NCBI GenBank assembly: GCA_964519955.1 | Contig: CAZFLM010000012.1 | Span: 56,671-120,670 of the forward strand | Direction: 5' to 3' | DNA from: CAZFLM01 sp964519955 | Lineage (GTDB): Bacteria > Armatimonadota > Chthonomonadetes > Chthonomonadales > CAJBBX01 | Length of the DNA: 64,000 bases | In this document: piece by piece, positions 34,187-43,961 of the stretch | Numbering within the stretch: position 1 is the stretch's first letter | Layout: every line of letters starts with the position of its first letter | Program-made: the position numbers and the translations under genes | The notes under the pieces: model-generated | Database searches by the model: none | What the model was told of the DNA's origin: nothing | The model's input: only the letters and a program-made list of their open reading frames with translations

Positions 34187-34226
34187 GGTGTCAGCGGAGC
34201 GGACCGATCCGACCGATTCGCAGGTC

Positions 34227-35003
34227 CTAACTTGGCCGCACGAAGAAGTATGCCGTCATCCCGAACCCGACGCAGAGCACGAACGCCCGCACCCACGCCT
34301 TCGGCAGCCTCATCGCGCACCGAGCCCCGCCGTATCCGCCAATGACGGCGCCGACCACCATCAGTAGCCCCTGGGCCCAGTAGACCTGCCCGTACCAGAT
34401 GAACGTCACCACCGCAACGCCGTTGATGCACGAGGCCAGCGTCGCCTTCATCGCGTTCATGGCGTGGATCTCGTGCATGCCCATCACCGCCAGCAGGGCC
34501 AGCATGAGCATGCCGATGCCGCCGCCGAAGTACCCGCCGTACGTAGCGATGATCAGTTGCAGCGCGGTCGTTGCCGCGGCCGCGATCAACGGGTGGCGCT
34601 GCGGCCCGTTGGCTCGCCTGTCATTCGTCCAGTCCGTGACGCGCTTGCCGAACGCGAACAGCAGCGTCGCGCAGAGCAGCAGCCAGGGGAGTAGCGAGAG
34701 GAAGACATGCTCGGGCGTCTTGACGAGGAGTTGCGCGCCCAGGACGCCGCCGAGAAGGCTGACCGGGGCGAGGCGCGCGAGCGTCTGCCAGTGCGCGCGC
34801 AGCTCCTTGCGGTACGCCGCGATGCTGGCCACCGAGCCCGGCCAGAGCGCGACCGTGTTGGTCGCGTTGGCCGGCACGGCCGGGACGTGGCCGATCTGCA
34901 GCAGCGTCGGGAACGAGATGAAGCTGCCGCCACCGGCGACGGAGTTCAGCGCGCCCGCCAGGAGCGCGGCAGCGAAGAGGGCGATTGCCTGGAGCAGGGT
35001 CAT
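34227..35003 (-). CDS. TauE/SafE (TSUP) family membrane transporter
   Basis: This 258-residue protein has the TSUP two-fold repeat: LLAGALNSVAGGGSFISFPT with NATNTVALWPGSVAS in the first half, and TYGGYFGGGIGMLMLALLAV with HAMNAMKATLASCINGVAVV in the second. Eight hydrophobic helices can be traced. The family moves sulfonates, sulfite, organosulfur compounds or other small anions. The substrate cannot be deduced here. It converges with the GH172 gene and is followed upstream by a large secreted-protein gene on the same strand. Confidence 0.9.
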   Translation of the reverse strand: MTLLQAIALFAAALLAGALNSVAGGGSFISFPTLLQIGHVPAVPANATNTVALWPGSVASIAAYRKELRAHWQTLARLAPVSLLGGVLGAQLLVKTPEHVFLSLLPWLLLCATLLFAFGKRVTDWTNDRRANGPQRHPLIAAAATTALQLIIATYGGYFGGGIGMLMLALLAVMGMHEIHAMNAMKATLASCINGVAVVTFIWYGQVYWAQGLLMVVGAVIGGYGGARCAMRLPKAWVRAFVLCVGFGMTAYFFVRPS

Positions 35004-35104
35004 CTGGCGAGAGTCCGGTCCGTTTCCCGCGGCGCGGCGTCGGCTTCCGGCGCGTGGGCACGCGGCCGGGATGACCTATGGTACCAGGCAGCGGGGCGGG
35101 CAGG

Positions 35105-38100
35105 CTACCGGCCGGCCGATGCCGCCGGCGATGCCACCAACTCCGGCGTTCCTGCAGCCGGCGGCGACTTTCTCGGCTTGGCGGCCCACAGATAGTCGAC
35201 GATGCGGCGGACAGCGTCCAGGATGCCATCCCTGCCGAGCCCCCCGCAGTGGCGCAGTAACCACCCGCAGCCGTGAAGCTGGCTGCCGACGATGAGCGGA
35301 TTGCCGGCGGAGTCCTGCGCGAGGCTGATCTCGCAGTCGCGAGCCACCGGCGGGCGCACGATGGGCGCGCGGACCTCGCGAAGCTGCGTGTCGAAGGAGG
35401 CGCCCAGCCACTCGATTCCCTCCGGCGTAAGGCTGACCGGGAGCGCCTCGCTGAACACCTCGCGCAGCGCGGCACCCGTCAGGCCGATCGCGCGCAGACC
35501 GTCGAACAGCGCGGGAGCGCGCGTGGGCGGCGTTGCGCCGGTATCCACGTCGGACCAGAAGGGGTATCCACCCGTTTCGACCCACGCGCCGCCGCGCCGC
35601 ACGTATCGCCGGATCGCGGCCAGCATCGCGGCGCGCGGGTGCTGGGCATCGACTGGGAGCAGCTCCGCCTGCGCGTTCACGATGGCAAGCCAGCGCTCCG
35701 GGCGAGCCAGGGCGTCCGCGACCTCGGCGGCGCTCTTGAGCAGGACGGCCTCGGCCTTGCCCGACCTCACCGGGCTGGTCTGCTGCAGGGCGCTCACCCA
35801 TTCGGCAGGAAGCGCTGGCGACCAGGCGCGGAACCAGTCGTCCGGCACGGGCAGAGCGACGACGCCGATCCTGGAAGGCGGGCTCTTCCGGTCGGAAGGC
35901 GCCAACCGCTCCGTGTCGATCGCCGGCTCATCAGCCGCCCAGCTCGGCGCCAGCGTGACGGCGGCCGCACCTGCGCTGATCGCCACAGGCCGGTCCGCGT
36001 AGGCCCAGAGCTGCTCGTGCGCCGCGCGCCCGGAGCGTATCACCCACAGGTCGGCATCGTGGTAGCGGCGGCCGCGGTACTGGCGCAGGATGCCTGCCTC
36101 CGCATCGTCCGCCACCGCCCAGAAGCCCTGCGGCGCGATCTCTACCTCGTCGCAGCGGTAGGGCTGAGCGGTTAGGTTCGCCACGACGCGCATGCCCGCG
36201 AATCTCGTCTCGATGACGCCCTGGTCGCCGCTGCCCGCCAGATAGCGCATCGCCACCGGCGGTTGGTCGAAGTACCGGGCGCAGATCGTCTTCTGCAGCC
36301 GGTCGAGGTAGCGCAGCCACTGGCACCCGGCGTCGTCGTTCAGGGCTCGCGCCGGCACCGTGAGGCTCATCTGGTAGCCCAGCGCGAGCGACCAGGCCAG
36401 GATCGCGCGGTTCGTCACCATCGGATGGCCGCCGTGGTGGCCGAACGCCACGCGCCCGCCTGCCACGATCTGGGCGAGCGGGAACACCTCCCAGTCGGCC
36501 TGGTCGATCTGGTCCCGGTAGGCGCGCCACGTCGACATCCAGTCCGGCGCCGGGTCGAGCGGCGCCAGTGACCACGTGAGGCCGCGGAACTGCGACTGGA
36601 CGTTGATGAGGCGGTCGAACCCGTGCTCCGTCGACACCGGCACGCGATCGGCGGTGCGCTTCGACAAGCGCACGATGCCCTCGACGTAGGCCGACGGACT
36701 CGGCGAGGCCGGGTTGGTGTCGTGCGCGATCCAGGTGCGCGCGCCAATCTGGTCCTGGAACAGCGTGTCGGAGCCGAGGTCGCGAGCGAATGCGTCCAGC
36801 ACTCGGTCGCTCGCCGCCAGCACCTCGGGGTGCCACGGCGTGATCGTCCAGCCGATGTTGGCGCCGTACCGCTCCTGCACCGGCTGCCCCTGCAGATTGT
36901 GGAGGAGCGGACCATCGCCGACCCGCTGGAACGTCGGGCCGCGCGGCTGGTCGCACCACCACGTCACGTTCGTGTAGGGCGCGGCCAGGCGACCTGAGTC
37001 GTGGATGGCGCGGAACAGCGAGCGCAGGTCCTCCATGCTGCCGACCTCGGGCTTGGGTGGCAGGTGGTCCGGGAAGAGCTTGTCGAACGCCAGCGGCAGG
37101 AAGTTGGAGAAGGACAGCCACGCGGGCGACGGGAGCTTGGGCAGCATTCGAGCCTGCTCGGCGAACGTCGGCGCCTCGTAGTTGATGAGCACCGACCGCC
37201 GCCACCGATCGAGGACCTCCTTCGGCATCTTGTCCTTGAGCTGCTTGGTGAAGCCGTTCTCGCTGGCGTACCGCTGCAGCGCGACCTCAGCCCGCTGTCC
37301 GACTAGCATCCGCACGACCGGAGCCTGCCACTCGCCGCCGCCTGGCACGAATGTGTGCCAGGTCCTCGCGACGCACGCGCCGTCCGCAGCTCCGTAGGCT
37401 CGCAGGTGGCTCGGCACATAGATGCCGGCGCCGTCCGGCTGCACACTGTAGAGGCTGAGGCTGCCCGTCGATGTGTCGATCTGCGCGAAGTCGGAGAACT
37501 GCACGGACCGGCCGGCGTCGAGCGACTGATACGGCGAGGAGCGAAGCTCGAAGTAGAAGGGCCACCCGCCTGTCGCGACCCAGACGCCACCGCCGGCCAG
37601 GTAGGCCCGCACGGCGTCCTGAACCGTGGCCGATGGCTGGTCGCCTGTCGGCAGCGCCTCGCCATAGGGGTCGATGACCGCGAAGGTGTCGGCGCTGCGG
37701 AGCGCGTCCAGCATCTCCGGCACCGTGCGCGCCACGCCACTGCTCAGTTCGGCCGCACGCAGCGCCGCGTTCCCGTCGATGGCCGCCCGCCAGGCGTCGA
37801 TCCGCAGCTCGCTCCAGCCCCCGGTTACCGGTCCCTTGGCGAGAGCGATTAGGACGACGCGGTTGCGCTCCGGCTTGGGGGCGAGTGAGGTGACGCCGCC
37901 TGCCCGAAGGGCCGCGATGATGCGCCTGACGGTCGAGGTTGCCAGAGCCGTGTCGCGGTAGAGCACGGGGCCTGCGAAGCGAACGAGCATCCCGGCCCCC
38001 ACGGCATGGGCAGCCACGTACGCGCCATTGGGCGAGCCAACGATCTCGATCCCGGGCTTGGCGATGCTGGGGCGGCTCACGGGGCGCTGGATGCCGGTCC

Positions 38101-38815
38101 AGGCGTTGGCGAGGGCGTCGCCAAGGAGCCGCCGCCCGTCCGGCGTCGCGGTGAGCGAGACATCCGCCTCAACGGCCGGCACAATCCGGCAGTCGATGCC
38201 GCCGATGCGCTTCAGCGTCTCCGGACCGGCCTGCTGCTCGATCCAGGCGCCGGGCGTCGACTGGGTGCGGAAGAAGCCCGGCTTCAGCGCGATGCCGAGG
38301 TCGCTCGGGAGGATGACGCGCTGCAGCGTCGACGGGTCCGCGCTGAGGACGGCAGGCGACTCGACGAACACGACATCGGCCCGCGGGCGCGAGACGGTGA
38401 GCCGCATGTCGAAGCCGCCGGCCTGCGCGGAGTAGGTTGTGGAGACCGTTGCGGCCGGGCTCTGCTGGGTGATCCGCAGCGCGCCGTCCTTCGTCAGCTC
38501 GACCTGCGCGGCCCCGGCGCCGGGGTCGCTCGATGCGAGCGCCGACCCGTCGCGGAACTGCAGGCGCCAGACAGCGCCGCCGCGTGGCGTTGCGCAGACG
38601 ATCTGGCCCTTCGCGTCGCGGATGGCCTCGATCGCGCCGGTGTTCGGGGCGACCGACAGCGTGCTCTGACCGGAGCGGATCGTCAGCGGCTGCGCGGGGG
38701 GCGCGACTTGGGCGACGAGGGGCGGCGGGCCACCCAGGATGAGCGCGCCGCAGACGGCCAGGCGCCGAGTTGTCGAGATCGACCGGGGACGAAGGTGCAG
38801 AGTGACGCGGCGAAT
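35105..38815 (-). CDS. Very large secreted protein with TIM-barrel and two glutamine-amidotransferase-like domains; likely AUU start
   Basis: The frame is open well beyond its first ATG (38407). It reads back through a signal peptide (LAVCGALILGGPPPLVAQ) to an ATT at 38815 with GGAGGA five bases upstream, giving 1236 residues. No ATG, GTG or TTG lies between the ribosome site and the signal peptide. An N-terminal beta domain (SGQSTLSVAPNTGAIEAIRD) is followed by two Rossmann-like domains of the type at the ends of such proteins (AYLAGGGVWVATGGWPFYF and YVRRGGAWVETGGYPFW). Between them a TIM-barrel-like region holds NVTWWCDQPRG, WTITPWHPEVLAASDRVLDA and RVAFGHHGGHPM. A glycosidase role is likely; the substrate is unknown. 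Confidence 0.7.
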   Translation of the reverse strand: MRRVTLHLRPRSISTTRRLAVCGALILGGPPPLVAQVAPPAQPLTIRSGQSTLSVAPNTGAIEAIRDAKGQIVCATPRGGAVWRLQFRDGSALASSDPGAGAAQVELTKDGALRITQQSPAATVSTTYSAQAGGFDMRLTVSRPRADVVFVESPAVLSADPSTLQRVILPSDLGIALKPGFFRTQSTPGAWIEQQAGPETLKRIGGIDCRIVPAVEADVSLTATPDGRRLLGDALANAWTGIQRPVSRPSIAKPGIEIVGSPNGAYVAAHAVGAGMLVRFAGPVLYRDTALATSTVRRIIAALRAGGVTSLAPKPERNRVVLIALAKGPVTGGWSELRIDAWRAAIDGNAALRAAELSSGVARTVPEMLDALRSADTFAVIDPYGEALPTGDQPSATVQDAVRAYLAGGGVWVATGGWPFYFELRSSPYQSLDAGRSVQFSDFAQIDTSTGSLSLYSVQPDGAGIYVPSHLRAYGAADGACVARTWHTFVPGGGEWQAPVVRMLVGQRAEVALQRYASENGFTKQLKDKMPKEVLDRWRRSVLINYEAPTFAEQARMLPKLPSPAWLSFSNFLPLAFDKLFPDHLPPKPEVGSMEDLRSLFRAIHDSGRLAAPYTNVTWWCDQPRGPTFQRVGDGPLLHNLQGQPVQERYGANIGWTITPWHPEVLAASDRVLDAFARDLGSDTLFQDQIGARTWIAHDTNPASPSPSAYVEGIVRLSKRTADRVPVSTEHGFDRLINVQSQFRGLTWSLAPLDPAPDWMSTWRAYRDQIDQADWEVFPLAQIVAGGRVAFGHHGGHPMVTNRAILAWSLALGYQMSLTVPARALNDDAGCQWLRYLDRLQKTICARYFDQPPVAMRYLAGSGDQGVIETRFAGMRVVANLTAQPYRCDEVEIAPQGFWAVADDAEAGILRQYRGRRYHDADLWVIRSGRAAHEQLWAYADRPVAISAGAAAVTLAPSWAADEPAIDTERLAPSDRKSPPSRIGVVALPVPDDWFRAWSPALPAEWVSALQQTSPVRSGKAEAVLLKSAAEVADALARPERWLAIVNAQAELLPVDAQHPRAAMLAAIRRYVRRGGAWVETGGYPFWSDVDTGATPPTRAPALFDGLRAIGLTGAALREVFSEALPVSLTPEGIEWLGASFDTQLREVRAPIVRPPVARDCEISLAQDSAGNPLIVGSQLHGCGWLLRHCGGLGRDGILDAVRRIVDYLWAAKPRKSPPAAGTPELVASPAASAGR

Positions 38816-38985
38816 GGCTTTCCTCCGGGCCGTCAGGGATGAACGCCATCACGTTCGCCCGCGCGCCTGGGGAGTCCTTCCGGGGCTGACGGTGACACGG
38901 TCCCGGGGCATCGTTCCGCCCCGGGACCGTGTCGTACGGCGCCGTATATGTCAAGCGCTTTGGCCGGCTGGGCCGGCGAGCGCGC

Positions 38986-39087
38986 TTAGATCGGTAGAGG
39001 CATGGCCAGCAAGAAGATGACCGCTGCCGCAGCGATTATGATCGTCAGTTTCAAGGGCGAAGGCTCCCAGGTACCCTTCTCGGGCAT
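38986..39087 (-). CDS. 33-residue single-pass membrane peptide
   Basis: An ATG at 39087 (AGGA about nine bases upstream) opens 33 codons: a short polar start (MPEKGTWEPSPLK) and one hydrophobic helix (LTIIIAAAAVIFLLAMPLPI), then TAA. The layout is that of small bacterial membrane peptides. It lies upstream of and parallel to the large gene starting at 38815. The only other reading of this stretch (63 residues on the same strand) has no hydrophobic or recognisable pattern. Confidence 0.5.
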   Translation of the reverse strand: MPEKGTWEPSPLKLTIIIAAAAVIFLLAMPLPI

Positions 39088-39323
39088 ACGCAGTGTCCTT
39101 TCCGCCGAACGCCACATGGCGTCGTCGCGCGCCTTTGCGCAACGGAGCAACCCACCGGGGCGTCTAGGCCCACGCCCTCGACGGTTCCGGCGAGCAGTCC
39201 GTTCGTCCGCCCTGCGCGGTCGTTACGCTCTGCTTGCCTGCAGCGTTCGTCGGAAGGATCTCCGCTGAGGTTATGCCACGGGGAGTCTTGCGAGGAGACC
39301 AGTAATGCAACGGTATTCGAGGA

Positions 39324-39359
39324 CCATTCGGACGGCGGCGCGGGCCGCCGTCCGAATGG
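39324..39359 (-). terminator. Terminator hairpin after the papain-like gene
   Basis: A perfect 16-bp stem (CCATTCGGACGGCGGC and its complement) with a GCGG loop lies nine bases beyond the stop of the gene at 39368-42532. No T-run follows. Confidence 0.8.
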
Positions 39360-39367
39360 CGATCGAG

Positions 39368-42300
39368 CTAGTTGGTCCGCACCACGAGCCCTGCGCTCTT
39401 GGTGATGTCCTTGTGGCTGGCGGACAGCGTGACGCTCGTCTGGGCGGCGACGCTGGCTGCAGTCACGGTGAACCTGGCGGACGTCTTGCCCGCCGGGATC
39501 GTCACGGTTGCCGGCGCGCTCAGGGCGCCCGCCTGGCTTGCGCCGAGCGACACCACGAGGCCACCCGGTCCCGCTGGCGAGCCGATCTGGACCACGCCCG
39601 CCGTGGAGCTGCGGCTCTTCAGGCTGCTGGCGCCCAGGGACAGGCCGCTCAGATCGGGCGAGCCGATCGTCAGGTCCGCGCTGGCCGTGCCACTCGTGAA
39701 GGCCGCCTTGATCGTGGCTGTCACTTGCGACGCGACCGGCTTGGTTGTCACCGAGAACGTCGCGGTCGTAGCTCCGGCCGCGATTCTGACGTACCGGGGC
39801 ACCACTGCCGATGCGGAGCTGCTGGTCAGGGTGACCAGCAGCCCGCCCTTCGGCGCAGCCGCGTCGAGCGTCACCGTCGCCGTAGAGACAACGCCTCCCT
39901 TGATGCTCGACGGCGACAGGACGACCTTCTTCGCCTTCGACCCAGCCACGGTGAGCGTGGCCGACGCCGACTTGCCGCCTGCCGTCGCCGTGAGCGTGAC
40001 CGACGTGGTGGAGGACACCGACGCTACCGTTATTGTGGCCGAGGCGGTCATCGAGCCGGCGGCCACCGTGATGGTGGAGGGCACCGACACGATGGTGGAT
40101 GCCGACGAGACCAGCGCAACTGTCATGCCTCCCGACGGCGCTGCCGAATCCAACGTCACCGTGAGCTTGGGAGTGGCCGGGCCGGTGACGCTCGTCGGGC
40201 TCAGGCTCGCCGCCGAGATGGCCGGCGGCGCGATGGCGAAGCTGGCGCTCTTGGACACCCCGCCGTAGGACCCTGCGATCGCTACGGACCTGCTCTGCGC
40301 GACAGCGGACGTGCTGATCGAGAACGTGCCGGTCGTGCTGCCCGCGGCGATGGTGAGACTGCTCGCCACGGACGCGCTGGCACTAGACGACGAGAGGGAG
40401 ACGCGCGCACCACCTGCCGGCGCCGCCGCGGCGAGTGTGACGGTACCGGTGGCCGACGAGCCACCCTTCACCGAGTTGGGCGAGACCGAGATCGACGCGA
40501 TGGCGACGGCCCGCGCCTTGATCGTGAGCGTGGTCGAGGCGGACTTGCCTCCAGCAGATGCCGAGATGGCGCTCTGCCCGTCGCTGGCGAGGTCGGCGGC
40601 CGTCACGGTGAACGTCGCGCTGGTCTGGCCAGCACTCACGGTGAGGCTCGACGGGACCGACGAGTTGTTGTCGGACAGCAACTGCACCGCGCACCCACTC
40701 GTGCCCGCCGCGCGGTCCAGCGTGACCGTGGCGGTGGACGTCGAGCCACCGTCCACGCTCGACGGCGACAGGGCGAGTGACGACGGCACAGGAGCCGGCG
40801 CGGTCACCGTCAGGGCGGCGGTCTTCTCGACACCGTTCGCCGATGCCGTGATGGTCGCCGCCGTGTCCGACGACACGGTGGTTGTTGTAATGTCGAACGT
40901 GGCGTCGCTCGCACCTGCTGCGATCGTGACGCTCTGAGGAACGCTCGCGGATCCGCTGCTGCTGGATAGCTGGACAACGAACCCGGAGTTGGTGGCAACG
41001 CCATCAAGCCAGACACGCCCCGTGGCAGCGGAGCCGCCCGACACCGAAGCGGGGTCGATCGTCAGCGCCGAGACACCGATCGTGGCGTCGCCGCTCTTGG
41101 CGTAGGCCTTGACGCACGCGTTGCCGTTCGCCACCTTGGTGGTCACGTCGGTCCACGTGGCTCCGTCAGAACTCATGTAGCTCTGTCCTGCCGACGCCGA
41201 CGCCTTGGACGAGTAGCCGGCGATCGGCCGCTCAACCGGGATCGGGTACAGCGACCCGGGCGCAACGACCTTGACGACCACCGAGAACTTGGCGCCACTC
41301 GCGATGGGCACCAGGGACTGCAGCGGCACGGTATGGAACCCTGCCCAGGTCATGGTGCCGCTCTGCGTGAGGGCGGCGCCCGACGTGCCGAGCGGGCCGG
41401 ATGTCGGCGAGTTGTAGATGGACACCGTGTAGGCGGTGTTGGCGGTGGGAGTGAAGAACGAGACCGCCGCCAGGTTCTGTGTGCTCGTGGCCGTGAACAC
41501 GTTCGCGTACCACGCCGTGTTCGAGCCATAGCCCGTGCTGGAGACCCAGCCGAGCGGGTCGTACTGGTAGATGGTCGAGTAGTTGTCGGCGGCCTCGCCG
41601 CTCACGAACGCGGTCAGCGATCGGCCAACGCTCACGTCGCAGTAGCTGATCCAGAAGTAGCCGCCGTCGCCCCATGAGGAGCCCCAGCTATTGCGAACCA
41701 GGAACGCGCCGTTCGTTGCAGGCTGGGTAGCCAGGAAGTTGCTGGCGCTGTAGTTGTCGTCCCAGCCAACGATATCGACGGCGTGGTTGCTGCCCGATAC
41801 GGTGTAGTAGTACGCCTTCGTGGTCGCGTTGTAGCGGGTGCTGACGTAGTTCATGTACGTCTCCACCGCGCCATACTGCGTGACCGCGCTCTTGATGTTG
41901 TCGTTGTCGCTCGCGCTCTTGCGCGCAGGCAGGTAGAGCACCTCCTGCACGTGCTTCACCGGGCTGAGTCCCGATGGCGACGTGGTGCTGGTCGCGTTGT
42001 ACGGATCGTCCGCCTCGGCGATCGCTCCGCTCCAGCGGGCCAGATAGGCCGTGGCCATGTCGCGGTTGCCGCCATCGTTGGCGCCGTAGTCGAAGCCGTG
42101 GGTGTTCTTCAGGTTGTTCTCGGAGAAGTCGAGCGTCTCGCCCGGGCGCAGGAACGCCTCCAAGCAGCCGTAGGACGCGAACGCCCAGCAACTGCCCGAC
42201 GATCCCTGGTTGCGGACCGCCGTGAGGCGGCTGGCGGAGCGGGCGTCGTACGAGGACGGCAACGTGACGAGCGGGCGTACTACGCGCGACGAGCCGCCGA

Positions 42301-42532
42301 CGCGCTCGAAGTCCAGCGGGCTCGGAATGTAGCCGAACGCGTGGCCGCCCATCCACTCCGTCGCCCGCCCGCTGGCGGCCGCCTGGCGGAACGAGAGGAA
42401 CTCGGCGCTGGCCGGCGCCTCGGATGCGGCGCGGCGCACTTGCGCCGAGGCACTTGCGAACGTCAGTGCCAGCGCGGCGACGGTGGCCACCAGTTGGCCG
42501 ATGGGCCGCGCGCAGGTTAAGGGTATCCTCAT
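39368..42532 (-). CDS. Secreted papain-like (C1A) cysteine protease with lectin-like domain and six Ig-like repeats
   Basis: This 1054-residue protein starts at ATG 42532 with a signal peptide (IGQLVATVAALALTFASASA). The C1A domain (about 80-340) has the Cys motif NQGSSGSCWAFASYG, His in SGSNHAVDIVGWDDN and Asn in LVRNSWGSSWGDGGYFW. A beta domain follows (about 345-490; YQYDPLGWVSSTGYG, AAVSFFTPTANTAYTVSIYN), like the lectin-like module of clostridial C1A proteins. Six repeats of about 90 residues end the protein (consensus L-S-P-S-S-V-x-G-G, T-V-T-L, V-S-x-G-x-T-x-A-T-F). The short N-terminal region may be the propeptide. The repeats probably act as a stalk or bind surfaces. Confidence 0.9.
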   Translation of the reverse strand: MRIPLTCARPIGQLVATVAALALTFASASAQVRRAASEAPASAEFLSFRQAAASGRATEWMGGHAFGYIPSPLDFERVGGSSRVVRPLVTLPSSYDARSASRLTAVRNQGSSGSCWAFASYGCLEAFLRPGETLDFSENNLKNTHGFDYGANDGGNRDMATAYLARWSGAIAEADDPYNATSTTSPSGLSPVKHVQEVLYLPARKSASDNDNIKSAVTQYGAVETYMNYVSTRYNATTKAYYYTVSGSNHAVDIVGWDDNYSASNFLATQPATNGAFLVRNSWGSSWGDGGYFWISYCDVSVGRSLTAFVSGEAADNYSTIYQYDPLGWVSSTGYGSNTAWYANVFTATSTQNLAAVSFFTPTANTAYTVSIYNSPTSGPLGTSGAALTQSGTMTWAGFHTVPLQSLVPIASGAKFSVVVKVVAPGSLYPIPVERPIAGYSSKASASAGQSYMSSDGATWTDVTTKVANGNACVKAYAKSGDATIGVSALTIDPASVSGGSAATGRVWLDGVATNSGFVVQLSSSSGSASVPQSVTIAAGASDATFDITTTTVSSDTAATITASANGVEKTAALTVTAPAPVPSSLALSPSSVDGGSTSTATVTLDRAAGTSGCAVQLLSDNNSSVPSSLTVSAGQTSATFTVTAADLASDGQSAISASAGGKSASTTLTIKARAVAIASISVSPNSVKGGSSATGTVTLAAAAPAGGARVSLSSSSASASVASSLTIAAGSTTGTFSISTSAVAQSRSVAIAGSYGGVSKSASFAIAPPAISAASLSPTSVTGPATPKLTVTLDSAAPSGGMTVALVSSASTIVSVPSTITVAAGSMTASATITVASVSSTTSVTLTATAGGKSASATLTVAGSKAKKVVLSPSSIKGGVVSTATVTLDAAAPKGGLLVTLTSSSASAVVPRYVRIAAGATTATFSVTTKPVASQVTATIKAAFTSGTASADLTIGSPDLSGLSLGASSLKSRSSTAGVVQIGSPAGPGGLVVSLGASQAGALSAPATVTIPAGKTSARFTVTAASVAAQTSVTLSASHKDITKSAGLVVRTN

Positions 42533-42765
42533 GGACTGTGTGTCCTTGGGTGTTTCGTCGTGGGCGACCCTTCGTGGGGGGGTGCGGCGAGTCGCCCGTG
42601 GTCGATCCGCAGGGCCGGCGACGCGACCGGCGTGCGTTGATGCATCCGTCTGGTTTGTGCCAGGAATCGCGGGGGTATCGTCCCGGTGTTTGTGTCTGAT
42701 CGGCGGGATCCGGCCAGTTCTGGAGGCCGCCGGCATGTGGGTAGGGGCATTCCGAAAGGTGGAGC

Positions 42766-43707
42766 ATGGTGGCGATCAGCAAGGCGCTGGTGACGGGGGG
42801 AGCCGGTTTTATCGGGTCGCACGTGGTGCGTGCCCTGCTCGCGGCGGGCGTCGCGGTCCGCGTGCTGGACGACTTCAGCTCTGGGGCGCGGGCGAACCTG
42901 GAGGGACTCGACGTCGAGGTCGTCGTCGGGGACATCCGCGACGCTGAGGCGTGCCAGAGGGCCTGCGATGGCGTCGACGTGGTGTTCCATCTCGCCGCGT
43001 ACATCAGCGTGCCAGGTTCCGTGGCCGATCCTGCACTGGCCGACTCCATCAACCTCGGGGGCGTGCTGAACGTGCTGCTGGCGGCGCGGGATCGCGGGGC
43101 TCGGCGCCTGGTGTTCTCGTCATCGGCGGCCGTCTACGGCGACACCATGGTAGTACCTACGCCGGAGGAGACGCCCGCGCGCCCGCTTTCGCCCTACGGC
43201 CTGGAAAAGCTGTACGGGGAGCACATGGGCCGCCTGTTCTCGGAGCTGTACGGCCTCCAGACGGTCAGCCTGCGCTACTTCAACGTGTACGGGCCTCGCC
43301 AGAACCCGCGCAGCGAGTACGCCGCCGTGATCCCCAAGTTCATCGAGCGGATGCTCGCGGGCCAGGCGCCCACGATCTTCGGCGACGGCGGGCAGACGCG
43401 CGACTTCCTGTTCGTCGAGGATGTGGCGCGCGCCAATGTGCTGGCAGCCCAGGCTGAGGGCATCGCCGGGGAGGTGTTCAACATCGCGGGCGGCGCCGCG
43501 GTATCGGTCCGCGAGCTGGCGGACCTGCTGCTCCCGGCGACATGCTCCGCGCTGCGCGCCGAGCATGGTCCGGACCGCCCCGGCGACATCCGCCACTCCT
43601 CTGCAGTCGTCGAGAAGGCCCGCACACGCCTCGGCTTCGCTCCCGGCCTGACCCTCGCCGAGGGCCTGGTCCGCACGGTCGAGTACTACCGCTCGCAGCG
43701 CGCCTAG
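42766..43707 (+). CDS. NAD-dependent sugar epimerase/dehydratase (GalE-like extended SDR)
   Basis: This 313-residue protein has the NAD motif VTGGAGFIGSHVVRALLAAG, the catalytic Ser-Tyr-Lys triad in SSSAAVYG and YGLEK, and SLRYFNVYGPRQNPRS typical of UDP-glucose 4-epimerase-like enzymes. The C-terminal IFGDGGQTRDFLFVEDVARAN and FNIAGGAAVSV segments bind the nucleotide sugar. It starts at ATG 42766 with GGTGGA upstream. The likely role is making a nucleotide sugar for envelope glycans; the exact substrate is not predictable. It is divergent from the papain-like gene. Confidence 0.9.
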   Translation: MVAISKALVTGGAGFIGSHVVRALLAAGVAVRVLDDFSSGARANLEGLDVEVVVGDIRDAEACQRACDGVDVVFHLAAYISVPGSVADPALADSINLGGVLNVLLAARDRGARRLVFSSSAAVYGDTMVVPTPEETPARPLSPYGLEKLYGEHMGRLFSELYGLQTVSLRYFNVYGPRQNPRSEYAAVIPKFIERMLAGQAPTIFGDGGQTRDFLFVEDVARANVLAAQAEGIAGEVFNIAGGAAVSVRELADLLLPATCSALRAEHGPDRPGDIRHSSAVVEKARTRLGFAPGLTLAEGLVRTVEYYRSQRA

Positions 43708-43727
43708 GACTGGCTCACTCCCGGCAC

Positions 43728-43804
43728 GGCGCGGAGGCCGCATCCCACGGGTATGGCTCTTGATCCCGCGGTCGACTCGTGGGGCGGGGCCTCCGCGCCC
43801 CGCC
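43728..43804. repeat. Inverted repeats including a divergent copy (e) of the dispersed palindrome
   Basis: Arms at 43728-43739 and 43788-43799 pair (12 bp, GGCGCGGAGGCC). Inside the second arm is the shorter hairpin 43783-43804: stem GGCGGGGC/GCCCCGCC, loop CTCCGC. Compared with the other palindromes two stem pairs differ on both sides, so base pairing is kept. The region separates two plus-strand genes. Confidence 0.6.
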
Positions 43805-43961
43805 GGGCTCCTTGCCGCGCGCCCCGCCTGGTCGTCTGCCCGGCGCCTCTCCATGCACTGCCGCGTGCCGTTCCCCGCCCTCGCAGGAGGAGGTGCGCCC
43901 GCGCACGGCGAAGTGCCTGAGCGGTGTCCGACGCCGCGGTCGGGCTACAGAAGGGGGCGAC

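Noticed and set aside
38951..39142. 63-residue frame on the minus strand around the membrane peptide
   Set aside because: It has no hydrophobic or conserved pattern; the 33-residue frame in the same stretch explains the region better.
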